NCBI GenBank assembly: GCA_028708425.1
Contig: JAQVYY010000006.1
Location: 36,430-100,429 of the forward strand
Direction of reading: 5' to 3'
DNA: 64,000 bases
Source of the DNA: Bacteroidales bacterium
GTDB lineage: Bacteria; Bacteroidota; Bacteroidia; Bacteroidales; Tenuifilaceae
Shown here: positions 1 to 10,841 of the stretch, in pieces
How the letters are laid out: every line of letters begins with the position of its first letter
Numbering within the stretch: position 1 is the first letter of the stretch
Notes under the pieces: model-generated
What the model was told of the DNA's origin: nothing
Databases searched by the model: none
The model's input: the letters and a program-made list of their open reading frames with translations, nothing else
Made by a program: the position numbers and the translations under genes

Positions 1-1
1 G

Positions 2-181
2 GTGTTCTCTACTCTTAATAAAGAGTTAGAGGTAGTTGCCGACAAGAGCATGAAATACGGTTTTAAAATCGGACCAAAAGATGGTAGCTACATCATTAGC
101 TTTACCGAAAAAGATTTTGAGAACCTTTTCAAAGAGTACATGCGTCCACGTATACTAGAGTTACTCCTCGAAAACGAATAG
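2..181 (+). CDS. ntpE: V-type ATPase subunit E, C-terminal end (partial)
   Basis: An open frame enters at the left edge and stops with TAG at 179-181; the visible 59 residues end in RILELLLENE. The short C-terminal stretch and its place directly before DUF2764-A-B-D-I-K fit the peripheral stalk subunit E, which links the catalytic head to the membrane sector. The next gene begins after a single base, so the two are co-transcribed. The name rests mostly on gene order, because the N-terminal coiled coil lies outside the window. Confidence 0.7.
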   Translation: MFSTLNKELEVVADKSMKYGFKIGPKDGSYIISFTEKDFENLFKEYMRPRILELLLENE

Positions 182-182
182 T

Positions 183-1049
183 ATGGCACGAGCGTATTAC
201 TACTTAATTGCCGGACTACCCGACTTGTTTATCGATCAGGATCGGAAGGGTTTTAATCTTGTGAAGCTAAAAAACGAGATTAAGGAACACATCCACCCCA
301 ACGATTACAAGTTAGTGGAGAAGCTATTCCTTGAGTACGATAACGAGAACTTTCAAAACTTTCTGTTTGAGCGTGAAAAGGAATTCAATCCCTTAGGTAC
401 GATCCCTAAGGATTTATACAAAGAATTTGAGGATAACCTTGAGGAATTTCCTGAGTATATGCAACGCTTTTACCTTACATACAAAGGTAAAAATAGCGAC
501 GACGATGACGAAACTCAGGAGGACGACCTTTACTATTCGGATGAGGTTGAGAAGATACCAGAGGCGAAATTCCAGGAGGTATTTTATGAACACCTAAAAT
601 CCTTCGAAAACCGTTTTCTAAAGGAATGGTACAGCTTCCTTTTACTATTCAACAACCTTTTAACCGCAATAAATTGTCGGAAAAGCGGTATTGATAGCAC
701 CCCGCAAATGATTGGCAAGGGCGAGCTAATTGAAACAATTTCACGCAGCCAAGCAGCCGACTTCGGGCTAAAAAGGGAGGTTGATTTTCTTGAACCATTA
801 CTCCAAATTACGGAGCAAACAGATATTATTGACCGCGAGCGTCGGCTTGATATGCTTAAATGGGATATGGCCGATGATATTACCACATTCGACTACTTCA
901 ATATCAATAAAATTTTAGCGTTCCTGGTAAAAGCAACCATTGTTTACCGCTGGAGCAAGCTCGATAGTACTATTGGTGCCCAAATGTTTGAAAAGCTGGT
1001 TGCCGATATTCGTAAAACCTACGAATTACCTAAAGAATTCGAACAGTAA
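183..1049 (+). CDS. DUF2764 family protein of the V-ATPase operon
   Basis: A 288-residue soluble protein without signal peptide or membrane segment, rich in acidic and aromatic residues, with an acidic stretch (NSDDDDETQEDD) near residues 103-114. It begins with MARAYYYLIAGLPDL and sits between subunits E and A, the place held by DUF2764 proteins in Bacteroidetes V-ATPase operons. No gene for the usual C subunit (central-stalk socket) is seen in this operon. A role as a diverged replacement for subunit C is an inference from position and size. It starts one base after the stop of the E subunit. Confidence 0.75.
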   Translation: MARAYYYLIAGLPDLFIDQDRKGFNLVKLKNEIKEHIHPNDYKLVEKLFLEYDNENFQNFLFEREKEFNPLGTIPKDLYKEFEDNLEEFPEYMQRFYLTYKGKNSDDDDETQEDDLYYSDEVEKIPEAKFQEVFYEHLKSFENRFLKEWYSFLLLFNNLLTAINCRKSGIDSTPQMIGKGELIETISRSQAADFGLKREVDFLEPLLQITEQTDIIDRERRLDMLKWDMADDITTFDYFNINKILAFLVKATIVYRWSKLDSTIGAQMFEKLVADIRKTYELPKEFEQ

Positions 1050-1078
1050 AACGATATATTAAATCAAAATATGAATAA

Positions 1079-2836
1079 ATGAAAACCAAAGGAAAAGTAA
1101 CAGGCATTATCGCCAACCTTGTAACCGTTGAGGTTGATGGCCCCGTTGCGCAAAACGAGATATGTTACATTTACCTCGGTGATACCAAACTCATGGCAGA
1201 GGTAATTAAAATTACCGGTAAGTTTGCCTACGTTCAGGTTTTTGAAAGCACGCGTGGGCTTAGGGTTAACGATACCGTGGATTTTGAAGGACATATGCTT
1301 GAAGCAACACTGGGTCCGGGTTTGCTTTCGAAAAACTTCGATGGGCTACAGCATGATTTGGCCAAAATGGACGGCGTGTTCCTAAAGGCAGGTGACTACA
1401 CCGAGGCGCTTGATTACGACGTTGATTGGGCGTTTACCCCAATTGCTAAATCAGGCGATACCGTTGTTGCTGGCGATTGGCTTGGCGAGGTGAAAGAGAA
1501 CTGGGCAAATCATAAAATTATGGTTCCCTTTAAGTTACAAGGTAGTTACACCGTAAAGTCTGTAATAGAAAGCGGTAGCTATAAAGTAAACGAAACCATT
1601 GCGGTTATAACCGATGATGATGGCAACGATATTGACGTAACGATGGAGCAAAAATGGCCTGTAAAGCTGGCTATTACTGCTTACAATAATAAACCCAGAC
1701 CATTTAAAATTATGGAAACAGGGGTTCGTACCATCGATACGTTTAACCCCATTGCCGAGGGTGGAACAGGTTTTATTCCGGGCCCTTTTGGTAGTGGAAA
1801 AACGGTGCTCCAGCACGCCATTTCAAAGCAGGCCGAGGCCGATCTTATTGTAATGGCAGCTTGTGGCGAGCGGGCCAACGAGGTAGTGGAAATATTTGCA
1901 GAATTCCCTCACCTTGATGACCCCCGTACCGGTCGTAAGCTAATGGAACGTACCACAATTATTGCCAACACATCTAATATGCCCGTAGCGTCTAGGGAGG
2001 CTTCGGTTTATACCGCCATGACAATTGCAGAGTATTACCGCGCAATGGGTCTAAGAGTACTGCTTTTAGCCGACTCAACCTCTCGCTGGGCACAAGCTCT
2101 TCGCGAAATGAGTAACCGCCTGGAGGAACTTCCTGGACCAGATGCGTTCCCAATGGACCTTTCGGCAGTAATTGCAAACTTCTACTCGAGAGCGGGATTG
2201 GTGTACCTAAATAACGGCGAAACAGGTTCTGTTACCTTTATTGGCACCGTATCACCTGCTGGTGGTAACCTTAAGGAGCCCGTAACCGAATCCACAAAAA
2301 AGGTGGCTCGTTGTTTCTATGCGCTATCGCAGCAGCGTGCCGACAGTAAGCGATACCCTGCTGTTGACCCCATGGAATCGTACTCAAAATATCTCGAATA
2401 TCCAGAGATTATAGAGTATCTAAATAAAACCATTGACGAGAACTGGGTAGATAAAGTGCTTAAAGCTAAGAACTACGTACAAAAGGGTAAGGAAGCTGCC
2501 GAGCAAATAAACATTCTGGGCGACGACGGTGTGCCGCTTGAGTACCACGACCGTTTTTGGAAAGCGGAACTTATCGACTTCACCATCCTTCAGCAGGATG
2601 CTTTTGATGAGATTGACGCATCGTGCCCACTAAACAGACAAAAATATATGCTCGAAAAGGTTCTTGGTATTTGTGATATGGACTTCAGTTTCGAAAACTT
2701 TGAAGACTGCTCAACGTTCTATAAAAATGTGATTAACATCTTACGCCAGATGAACTACTCGGTTTTTGACAGCGATGAGTTCAAAAAATACGAAAAAGAA
2801 ATTGATACTTTACTTAACGAAAGAAAGGCAGAATAA
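1079..2836 (+). CDS. ntpA: V-type ATPase catalytic subunit A
   Basis: Catalytic subunit of the V1 head, 585 residues, the usual family length. The Walker A loop GPFGSGKT is at about residues 235-242, followed by the ATPase core with the GERANEVVE and LADSTSRWA motifs. The N-terminal barrel begins MKTKGKVTGIIANLV and the non-homologous insertion typical of A subunits precedes the P-loop. The stop TAA overlaps the ATG of the B subunit by one base, so translation is probably coupled. Paired with subunit B it forms the hexameric ATPase that drives or is driven by ion flow through the K ring. Confidence 0.95.
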   Translation: MKTKGKVTGIIANLVTVEVDGPVAQNEICYIYLGDTKLMAEVIKITGKFAYVQVFESTRGLRVNDTVDFEGHMLEATLGPGLLSKNFDGLQHDLAKMDGVFLKAGDYTEALDYDVDWAFTPIAKSGDTVVAGDWLGEVKENWANHKIMVPFKLQGSYTVKSVIESGSYKVNETIAVITDDDGNDIDVTMEQKWPVKLAITAYNNKPRPFKIMETGVRTIDTFNPIAEGGTGFIPGPFGSGKTVLQHAISKQAEADLIVMAACGERANEVVEIFAEFPHLDDPRTGRKLMERTTIIANTSNMPVASREASVYTAMTIAEYYRAMGLRVLLLADSTSRWAQALREMSNRLEELPGPDAFPMDLSAVIANFYSRAGLVYLNNGETGSVTFIGTVSPAGGNLKEPVTESTKKVARCFYALSQQRADSKRYPAVDPMESYSKYLEYPEIIEYLNKTIDENWVDKVLKAKNYVQKGKEAAEQINILGDDGVPLEYHDRFWKAELIDFTILQQDAFDEIDASCPLNRQKYMLEKVLGICDMDFSFENFEDCSTFYKNVINILRQMNYSVFDSDEFKKYEKEIDTLLNERKAE

Positions 2837-4161
2837 TGAAAGCTAAAGCTTTTCAAAAAATATATACGCAGCTACTCGGAGTCACTAAGGCAACCTGTAC
2901 GCTTAAAGCGCAAGGGGTTGCTAACGATGAGCTGGCTATGATACACGGTAGGTTAGCCCAGGTGGTAAAAATATATGGCGACATGGTTACCCTTCAGGTT
3001 TTTGGGGGTACCGAGGGCATACCTACCAATGCTGAGGTAATTTTCTACGGTGAGGCACCAACACTAAAAGTAGGCGATGACTTGGCCGGTCGGTTTTTCA
3101 ACGCATTCGGTCAGCCCCTGTTTGGTGGTACCGAAATTGAGGGCATTGACCGCGAAATTGGCGGGCCATCGGTTAACCCGCTTAGGCGTAAACAGCCATC
3201 GGAGCTAATTGCAACCGGTATTGCTGGTATCGACCTTAATAATACGCTGGTAACGGGTCAGAAAATTCCGTTTTTCGCAGACTCCAATCAACCCTATAAC
3301 CAGGTAATGGCAAATGTTGCGCTTCGCGCACAGGCCGACAAAATTATTCTTGGTGGTATGGGGCTTACCAACGACGACTTCTTATACTTTAAGAATGTAT
3401 TTGAGAATGCTGGTGCGCTCGACCGTATTATCTGTTTTGTGAATACCACGGAGCACCCACCTGTTGAACGACTTTTAGTTCCCGATATGGCTCTTACGGC
3501 TGCCGAATATTTCGCAACCGAGAAAAACGAGAAAGTTCTTGTTCTGCTAACGGATATGACCCTATACGCCGATGCGTTGAGTATTGTATCAAACCGTATG
3601 GATCAGATTCCTTCAAAAGACTCAATGCCTGGCTCGCTTTACTCCGACCTAGCAAAGATATACGAAAAAGCGGTTCAGTTCCCCGAGGGCGGTTCAATTA
3701 CCATTATTGCGGTAACAACCCTTTCTGGTGGTGATATTACGCACGCCATTCCCGATAATACTGGATACATTACCGAAGGGCAGCTATTCCTGCGTACCGA
3801 TTCCGATACGAACAAGGTTATTGTTGACCCATTCCGAAGCTTATCACGTTTGAAACAGCTGGTTATTGGAAAAAAAACCCGTGAAGACCACCCACAGGTA
3901 ATGAACGCAGCCGTAAGGCTTTATGCCGATGCTGCCAATGCCAAAACCAAGCTCGAAAATGGATTCGACCTTTCGGACTACGATGAGCGCTGCCTCAAGT
4001 TTGCTTACGATTACTCTATTAAACTTTTGGCAATTGATGTAAATATCGAAATTGAAGAGATGCTTAATATAGGGTGGGAACTATTTGCCAAGTATTTTAC
4101 TAAGGCAGAGGTTGCTATTCGTCAGGAGCTAGTAGATAAATATTGGCCGGCAAAACAGTAA
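2836..4161 (+). CDS. ntpB: V-type ATPase regulatory subunit B
   Basis: 441 residues, the non-catalytic partner of subunit A in the V1 head. The protein has the A/B fold, with SNRMDQIPSKDSMPGSLYSDLAKIYE-type core segments in the second half, but no P-loop: the equivalent stretch reads FFADSNQPYNQV, as expected for a B subunit that lends an arginine finger but does not hydrolyse ATP. The start codon is inside the stop of ntpA (TAATG) and ntpD follows after 12 bases. Confidence 0.95.
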   Translation: MKAKAFQKIYTQLLGVTKATCTLKAQGVANDELAMIHGRLAQVVKIYGDMVTLQVFGGTEGIPTNAEVIFYGEAPTLKVGDDLAGRFFNAFGQPLFGGTEIEGIDREIGGPSVNPLRRKQPSELIATGIAGIDLNNTLVTGQKIPFFADSNQPYNQVMANVALRAQADKIILGGMGLTNDDFLYFKNVFENAGALDRIICFVNTTEHPPVERLLVPDMALTAAEYFATEKNEKVLVLLTDMTLYADALSIVSNRMDQIPSKDSMPGSLYSDLAKIYEKAVQFPEGGSITIIAVTTLSGGDITHAIPDNTGYITEGQLFLRTDSDTNKVIVDPFRSLSRLKQLVIGKKTREDHPQVMNAAVRLYADAANAKTKLENGFDLSDYDERCLKFAYDYSIKLLAIDVNIEIEEMLNIGWELFAKYFTKAEVAIRQELVDKYWPAKQ

Positions 4162-4173
4162 AAATCTTTTACA

Positions 4174-4776
4174 ATGGCAATTAAATTTCAGTATAATAAA
4201 ACTTCGCTTAACAACCTCGATAAGCAGCTAAAGATTCGTCTGCGAGCTTTACCTACTCTTCAAAATAAAGAGTCGGCACTGCGAGCCGAAGTGAAACGTG
4301 CTAGGGATAAAGCCAGGGAGTTAGAAGAACTTCTTGACAAAAAAATGCGCGATTTCGACTATATGGTTAGCCTCTGGGGTGAGTTTGAACACAACCTTAT
4401 TCGCATTAAGGATGTTAAGCTGGAGGTTATAAAAATTGCCGGGGTTCGAATACCTGTTCTAGAAGATATTATCTTTGAAGTAAAAGATTACAGCCTTTTT
4501 GCTCGCCCATTCTGGTATCCAACAGGAGTTGAGATACTTAAAGAGTTGGCTAGCGTTGGTATTGAGAGTATTTTTTATAGCGAAAAGATGCGACTCCTCG
4601 ACCACGCTAGGAAGAAGACTACACAAAAGGTAAATCTTTACGAAAAGGTTCAGATACCTGGCTACGAATCCGCCATAATGAGAATTAAACGCTTTATGGA
4701 GGACGAAGAGAACCTTGCCAAGTCAGCAATGAAAATTGTAAAAAACCGACAGCAAAATATGGAGGTAGAGGCATGA
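4174..4776 (+). CDS. ntpD: V-type ATPase central stalk subunit D
   Basis: 200 residues, the length of the rotor-shaft subunit D. Long helices at both ends (N-terminal about residues 10-75, C-terminal about 135-195) rich in Lys, Arg and Glu form the antiparallel coiled coil that turns inside the A3B3 head. The start ATG is 12 bases after ntpB; the end overlaps the start of ntpI by four bases (ATGA), a sign of coupled translation. Confidence 0.92.
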   Translation: MAIKFQYNKTSLNNLDKQLKIRLRALPTLQNKESALRAEVKRARDKARELEELLDKKMRDFDYMVSLWGEFEHNLIRIKDVKLEVIKIAGVRIPVLEDIIFEVKDYSLFARPFWYPTGVEILKELASVGIESIFYSEKMRLLDHARKKTTQKVNLYEKVQIPGYESAIMRIKRFMEDEENLAKSAMKIVKNRQQNMEVEA

Positions 4777-6596
4777 TTGTACCAATGATTAAATACGGAT
4801 TTCTGGTATATCACCGCGATTTCGACTCTTTTTTGAGCAGGTTGCAAGATATGGGAATGGTTGATATTGAGAGGCATACCAAAGTGCTTTCCGATGAGGA
4901 ACGCGATCTTATGAACGAGATCAACCGTTACAATCAAGTGCTAAAAGATCTAAAGATTAGGGAGTCGAGTTTTGACGGGAATACCAAGGTTGCCCCATTA
5001 ACGTCCGAAGAGATTCTTACCGAGTATGACAGCCTGATTCGAGAAAAAGAGCAGATTGAAAACTCAATGCGTAAGGCGTATAAGGATTTGAATGATGCTC
5101 GCCCCTGGGGTAGCTTCAGCATCGATTTGCTGCATACCATAAACGAGTCGGGGCTCAAAATCAGATTCTTCGTTACCAACGAGAAAGCTTTCGACGAGGA
5201 GGCTCTAAGCGACGTTACCGTAGAGGTAATTAACCAAGAAGCTGGACAGATATACTTCGTATGGATACAGCAAAAAGATGAGGATGCTACATTGCCTATT
5301 GATGCCGTAGAGGTAAAAATTCCTACCTACTCAGCATCGGGTAAAGAGGCCGAAATAGCAGCCTATAAGGGCCGTAATAGCGAGATTGAAAATCGCTTAA
5401 ACCAGCTCTCTCTGTTCATTTCTCAGCTTGAAGCCTCAAAAGACGAGCTGGTTAACAAGCTTGAGATAAACTCGGTAACCCTTAGCGCCGATAAACAAGC
5501 CGACGATAAGGTGTTTATATTAAATGGTTGGGTTCCCGAGCCCAAAAATGAGGAATTTGCTAAGTTTATTGAGAAGGAGAGTATTATTTGTGTGAGCGAA
5601 AAGGCTAAAAAGGAAGACAACGCCCCTATCCTACTCAAAAACAATAAATTTGCTCGCCTCTTTGAGCCCATAGGTAGCCTGTTCACAAACCCTTCCTATG
5701 GTGAAATAGACCTTACCCCTCTTTTCGCCCCATTCTTTATGATGTTTTTTGGCTTTTGCCTTGGCGATGCTGGATATGGCCTTGTTATGCTTTTGGGTGC
5801 CAGTCTTTATAAACCTAGGGCTAAGCAAAAGATGCGTCCAATCCTATCACTTGTTCAATGGTTAGGAGTGGCTACGGTCATTTTCGGCATACTCACAGGA
5901 ACATTCTTTGGTATTGAGCTAGTTAGCGTAAAAATTTCTTTTATCGAGAAATTTAAGGATATGTTCCTCGATCAGAATCAACTATTTACCCTTGCGCTCG
6001 TAGTTGGAGCAATCCAAATAGTTTTTGGAATGTTCGTTAAAGCTGCAAACGAAATAAGGCTTTGGGGCTGGAAGTATTCCATTACAACATTCAGCTGGCT
6101 GCTACTTATCCTTGGATCAGGTGCTTTTTATGGTCTATCCATGGTAGATGGAATGAACGTTGAATTTATGGGTTTAGCCCATAAAATTGTTCTAGGTATA
6201 GCTGCTATTGGTATATTTTTCTTCAATAGTCCAGGCAAAAACCCTGCTGTAAACGTTGGGCTAGGCCTTTGGGGAACATACAATATGATTACCGGCCTAT
6301 TTGGCGATATCCTATCGTATATCCGCCTGTTTGCCCTGGGCTTATCCAGCGCTATTCTAGGAAACGTTTTTAACAGCCTTGCCTTTGGCATGGCACCCGA
6401 TATACCTGTGGTTGGTGCAATAGTTACAATTCTTATTCTGATTGCAGGCCACTCAATAAATCTATTTATGGCAGCCCTTGGTGCATTAGTACATCCCATG
6501 CGTTTAACATTTGTAGAATTTTACAAGAACGCAGGTTTTGTGGGCGGAGGGGCTTCCTATAAACCATTTCAGAAGAAAAGTAAACAAACAATTTAA
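4773..6596 (+). CDS. ntpI: V-type ATPase membrane subunit I (a subunit)
   Basis: 607 residues: a cytoplasmic N-terminal half with coiled coils (about residues 30-110 and 200-240), then seven to eight membrane segments from about residue 315 to the end. The segment FGDILSYIRLFALGLSSA near residue 510 holds the arginine that the family uses against the ring carboxylate during ion translocation. The gene overlaps ntpD by four bases and is followed 21 bases later by the K subunit. No subunit F or G gene is seen in the operon. Confidence 0.93.
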   Translation: MIVPMIKYGFLVYHRDFDSFLSRLQDMGMVDIERHTKVLSDEERDLMNEINRYNQVLKDLKIRESSFDGNTKVAPLTSEEILTEYDSLIREKEQIENSMRKAYKDLNDARPWGSFSIDLLHTINESGLKIRFFVTNEKAFDEEALSDVTVEVINQEAGQIYFVWIQQKDEDATLPIDAVEVKIPTYSASGKEAEIAAYKGRNSEIENRLNQLSLFISQLEASKDELVNKLEINSVTLSADKQADDKVFILNGWVPEPKNEEFAKFIEKESIICVSEKAKKEDNAPILLKNNKFARLFEPIGSLFTNPSYGEIDLTPLFAPFFMMFFGFCLGDAGYGLVMLLGASLYKPRAKQKMRPILSLVQWLGVATVIFGILTGTFFGIELVSVKISFIEKFKDMFLDQNQLFTLALVVGAIQIVFGMFVKAANEIRLWGWKYSITTFSWLLLILGSGAFYGLSMVDGMNVEFMGLAHKIVLGIAAIGIFFFNSPGKNPAVNVGLGLWGTYNMITGLFGDILSYIRLFALGLSSAILGNVFNSLAFGMAPDIPVVGAIVTILILIAGHSINLFMAALGALVHPMRLTFVEFYKNAGFVGGGASYKPFQKKSKQTI

Positions 6597-7067
<471 letters not shown>

Positions 7068-7085
7068 TAGACAAATATTGACTAA

Positions 7086-7118
7086 AAAGCCCCTGCGGAA
7101 TACCGTAGGGGTTTTTTA
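7086..7118 (+). terminator. Terminator of the V-ATPase operon
   Basis: Stem CCCCTGCGG / CCGTAGGGG with loop AATA, then six T. It lies 20 bases after the ntpK stop. Confidence 0.9.
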
Positions 7119-7130
7119 TTATTCTAATCG

Positions 7131-7233
7131 CAATTATTGATTCGAATAATTGGGGTTTCCGACAGCGACTAGGTTGGGGTAACACCCGCATTTGCATTCA
7201 TCTTTAACAGAGTTGATGAATAATGCGGGCTAA
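7131..7233 (+). repeat. 150-bp intergenic repeat family, copy A (internally deleted)
   Basis: Shorter copy of the family: left hairpin around GATTCGAATAATTGGGG, the CCGACAGCGACTAGG core, then the right hairpin CCCGCATT...AATGCGGG. The middle hairpin is missing. It lies between the convergent genes ntpK and ung. Confidence 0.85.
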
Positions 7234-7250
7234 CTGAACACAAAAGGGAT

Positions 7251-7937
7251 CTACTCAATAACCCAATTAATACCAGTATCCGCCTTTTCTTCTAAATAGC
7301 TATTGGCCTGCGAAAAATGTTTACATCCCAAGAATCCTCGATAAGCTGATAATGGCGAAGGATGTGGGGCTTTAAGCACATAGTGCCTGTTGGTATCAAT
7401 AAGCTTTTCTTTTGCCTGAGCGTACGCCCCCCACAGCATAAAAACTGTGTTTGAGCGATACTTCGAAATGGCCTCAATTGCGGCATCGGTAAAACGCTCC
7501 CATCCCCTATTCTGGTGCGAACCCGCTTGGTGCGCCCTAACGGTAAGCGTAGCGTTAAGCAGTAGCACTCCTTGCTGAGCCCAATGGCTTAAATTACCAT
7601 GCAAAGGTATTTCTCCCCCAATATCAGTCGAAACCTCCTTAAAAATATTGACTAACGAAGGCGGTTGCTTTACTCCCTTTGGTACAGAAAAACTAAGTCC
7701 GTGCGCCTGACCGTCGCCATGGTATGGATCCTGTCCAAGGATTACAACCTTAACCTTTTGGAATGGGGTGCTATTAAAAGCATTAAATATCTGGTTAGTA
7801 GACGGATAAACATCATATTGCTGATTTTCAGCAAGCAGAAATTCTTTTAATTTGATAAAGTATTCCTTCTGAAACTCGTTACCTAGAACCAATTCCCAGC
7901 TATCATGTATTGATGGAATTACGTTAGCATATGCCAT
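7251..7937 (-). CDS. ung: Uracil-DNA glycosylase, family 1
   Basis: 228 residues, the family length. Cuts uracil from DNA as the first step of base excision repair. The water-activating loop GQDPYHG is at about residues 68-74 (catalytic Asp 70), the uracil-binding LLLNATLTV segment at about 125-133 and the DNA-intercalating loop HPSPLSAYRG with His at about 192. Cytoplasmic, no signal peptide. It converges on the V-ATPase operon across a dispersed repeat and lies 67 bases downstream of prfC on the same strand; no terminator was seen between them. Confidence 0.96.
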   Translation of the reverse strand: MAYANVIPSIHDSWELVLGNEFQKEYFIKLKEFLLAENQQYDVYPSTNQIFNAFNSTPFQKVKVVILGQDPYHGDGQAHGLSFSVPKGVKQPPSLVNIFKEVSTDIGGEIPLHGNLSHWAQQGVLLLNATLTVRAHQAGSHQNRGWERFTDAAIEAISKYRSNTVFMLWGAYAQAKEKLIDTNRHYVLKAPHPSPLSAYRGFLGCKHFSQANSYLEEKADTGINWVIE

Positions 7938-8004
7938 GTAAATAATATTTATACGTAAAGATACGTAGTTTTAGGCTACGTAAAAGTTTATGTGGCAGGG
8001 CTCA

Positions 8005-9585
8005 CTAGAATTCAGTAGAAAAATGAAATTTGATATCGGTAAACTTATCCTGAGCCATTTGCAGAGCATAAGGCGATTCGGCCATGAAAACCTCACGACC
8101 ATGCTTATCGATGGCTAAATTGCTGTGCTTTCGAACCCTAAAGTCCTTTAGCTGCTCCATATTATCAGATTCAATCCAGCACGCCTTGTACAAGGTAATG
8201 GGCTCGTAACGGCATAGGGCCGAGTACTCGTGCTCGAGCCTATACTGAATAACATCGAACTGAAGCACACCAACGGTACCAATAATTTTTCGCCCATTGG
8301 CTTTTGAGGTAAATAGCTGTGCAACACCCTCGTCCATCAGCTGATCGATACCCTTAGCAAGCTGTTTATACTTCATGGGGTCGGCATTTTCGATGTACCT
8401 AAAAAGTTCGGGCGAGAAGCTTGGGAGCCCCTTGAATTTCAGCTGCTCTCCTTGGGTAATGGTATCGCCAATTTTGAAGTTACCCGTATCGTGCAGGCCA
8501 ACTATATCGCCTGGGTAAGCAATATCAACAACCGACTTTTTATCGGCCATAAACGCTGTTGGACTAGAAAACTTAAGGCGTTTTCCAATTCTTGTATGTA
8601 AATATGGTTTGTTGCGCTCAAAAACACCCGAACAAATTTTCAGGAAAGCCAACCTGTCCCTATGCTTTGGATCCATATTGGCATGAATTTTAAAAATAAA
8701 TCCTGTTAAATTCTCTTCAAAAGGTGAAACCTCACGGGTTTCTGTTGCGGTTGGTTTTGGGAATGGTGCTATGCTAATAAAACAGCTAAGCAGCTCGCGA
8801 ACCCCAAAGTTATTTAGGGCACTTCCAAAAAACACAGGCGCAACCTCACCCTTTAGATAGGTTTCGCGACTAAATTCGGGATACACACCATTAACCAGCT
8901 CCAAATCCTCTCGAAGCGTATCAGCGTAACCACCAACATGCTTATCAAGCACTTCGGAGTTAATATCATCAATCTCTACAATATCATCGGTAACACCTTG
9001 CTTTTTATTGCCAAGAAAAAGGTTGAGCTTTTGCTCAAACATATTGTAAACGCCCTTAAAAGTTAACCCCATACTTATGGGCCAGCTAAGCGGACGAACC
9101 TTTATATCTAGCTCCCGCTCTATTTCATCGAGTATTTCAAAGGGATCCTTACCGTCGCGGTCGAGCTTATTCACAAAAACAATAACAGGCGTATTACGCA
9201 TTCGGCAAACATTCATCAGCTTACGGGTTTGTAGCTCTACCCCTTTGGCACAATCTACTACAATAATAACGCTATCGACAGCCGTAAGGGTTCTGTATGT
9301 ATCCTCGGCAAAATCTTCGTGCCCAGGGGTATCAAGAATATTTACTTTTATACCCTCGTATTCGAACCCCATTACCGAGGTTGCCACCGAGATTCCCCTT
9401 TGGCGTTCAATCTCCATAAAGTCTGAGGTTGCCCCTTTCTTTATCTTATTGCTTTTGACCGCACCGGCAACATGAATTGCCCCTCCAAAAAGTAAAAGTT
9501 TCTCTGTTAGGGTAGTTTTGCCCGCATCGGGGTGACTAATAATTGCGAATGTACGTCTTCGTTGTATCTCTGATTTCAGTGCCAT
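8005..9585 (-). CDS. prfC: Peptide chain release factor 3
   Basis: 526 residues, standard length. GTPase that removes RF1/RF2 from the ribosome after peptide release. The P-loop region [11 protein letters not shown] is at about residues 16-26, the switch II motif DTPGHEDF at about 85-92 and the guanine-specificity NKLD at about 139-142. The long class-specific domains follow. No close upstream partner; its start is 159 bases from the end of the glycosyltransferase gene on the same strand. Confidence 0.96.
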   Translation of the reverse strand: MALKSEIQRRRTFAIISHPDAGKTTLTEKLLLFGGAIHVAGAVKSNKIKKGATSDFMEIERQRGISVATSVMGFEYEGIKVNILDTPGHEDFAEDTYRTLTAVDSVIIVVDCAKGVELQTRKLMNVCRMRNTPVIVFVNKLDRDGKDPFEILDEIERELDIKVRPLSWPISMGLTFKGVYNMFEQKLNLFLGNKKQGVTDDIVEIDDINSEVLDKHVGGYADTLREDLELVNGVYPEFSRETYLKGEVAPVFFGSALNNFGVRELLSCFISIAPFPKPTATETREVSPFEENLTGFIFKIHANMDPKHRDRLAFLKICSGVFERNKPYLHTRIGKRLKFSSPTAFMADKKSVVDIAYPGDIVGLHDTGNFKIGDTITQGEQLKFKGLPSFSPELFRYIENADPMKYKQLAKGIDQLMDEGVAQLFTSKANGRKIIGTVGVLQFDVIQYRLEHEYSALCRYEPITLYKACWIESDNMEQLKDFRVRKHSNLAIDKHGREVFMAESPYALQMAQDKFTDIKFHFSTEF

Positions 9586-9744
9586 CTAGTAATGTTTTTC
9601 GGAGCGCAAAGGTAGAAAAAAATATGGGGTTTCAATAGTTTTCTATCACACATCAACGAGGGTACATCGCATATAAAAGAAAATCAAGGCGTAAACCATA
9701 TGGGTAGATTTAACGGAGGCATTCAGGGTAAAACGATTGTTCTG

Positions 9745-10659
9745 CTAAGGCAGATTAACCTTACTGTAAAGCTGTGATATAATCCCTAATTTATACAAAT
9801 CGAAAAGCACAATTGATGGTTTTGATCCACATAAAAGCTTGCGAAGCATGGGATTTACAAAACTAAAAAACCACCGCATTGGGTGCCTAAGCCCCAATTT
9901 TCTGAATACTGTATAGTACTTAAGGAGGCTAATATTTTGTCTTAATATTTTCTGCTGGCCAGGCGATACTAGGTGAAACAATTTTACCAAATTCACAATG
10001 CCCTGCTCGGTTTTTATTAGATAATCGCAACAAGGCTCTATGCCTAAATGTAAACATGGATTTTGAATGTGTAGGACGGAGACTTTATGTTTTTTTAGAT
10101 CAAGCGCAAACAGTGTATTCTCGTGGCCATAACCCAAAACCCTCTCGTTAAAACGAATGGAATTAAAAACATCTTTACGTATCATAAAGTTACCACTAAA
10201 GAATGATGCGTAAGGTTTTAACTGGCGGCGAATTGAGCTTTTACTCTCTCGCACCATGCCATATTTCCAACGTAAATGCAGTTCGCTTTTAAGCGGTTTA
10301 GGCCCGTAGCTAATCCCTCCACAAATAACATTGGCTTGGTCAATCACCGAGTTATAGTTATTCAAAAAATTAGGCAGCTCCGGAATCATATCACAATCGA
10401 GAAAAAGAAGCCAATTTCCCTGAGCAAAATCGGCCAATCGATTCCTAATTTTACTTCTTCCCAAATTATGATCAAACTCGAGGTAATGCACATTTGAATT
10501 AACGGCCACCTGTGAGTTTTTGCGTTTATAGTACGACAATGAAGCATCATCAAAAGCCAATACTTCGATATTTATATTAAATTCATCAGCCTGACTAACC
10601 AACTCTTGAACAAGTTCAGTAACATCAAAGTTATATATTGGTAAACAAACAGAAATCAT
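9745..10659 (-). CDS. Family 2 glycosyltransferase
   Basis: 304 residues. N-terminal GT-A fold beginning MISVCLPIYNFDVTELV, with the nucleotide-binding FDDAS near residue 40 and the metal-binding DCDM (DxD type) near residue 93. A GHENTLFALDL segment near 190 resembles the acceptor-side motif of family 2 enzymes. No membrane segment is evident. It probably adds a sugar to a surface polysaccharide or lipid, but the substrate cannot be read. It stands alone, without other sugar genes nearby. The 180 bases upstream hold only a weak inverted repeat (GCCAAACGC ... GCGTTTGGC, 10693-10758). Confidence 0.85.
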   Translation of the reverse strand: MISVCLPIYNFDVTELVQELVSQADEFNINIEVLAFDDASLSYYKRKNSQVAVNSNVHYLEFDHNLGRSKIRNRLADFAQGNWLLFLDCDMIPELPNFLNNYNSVIDQANVICGGISYGPKPLKSELHLRWKYGMVRESKSSIRRQLKPYASFFSGNFMIRKDVFNSIRFNERVLGYGHENTLFALDLKKHKVSVLHIQNPCLHLGIEPCCDYLIKTEQGIVNLVKLFHLVSPGQQKILRQNISLLKYYTVFRKLGLRHPMRWFFSFVNPMLRKLLCGSKPSIVLFDLYKLGIISQLYSKVNLP

Positions 10660-10841
10660 AATACTATGCCGTTAATTCATCTTTTTTATCATTAGGGCCA
10701 AACGCCTGTTTAGGTCGTGGTTTTTGCTTCTAAACTTTTCAATTTCTGCGTTTGGCTAGGCAAATTTACTCTACCCGTTGCAAGCTAATTTTTGACCTAT
10801 AGAGTATCAATTATACAAATAAAATAATCATATATGGAAAC

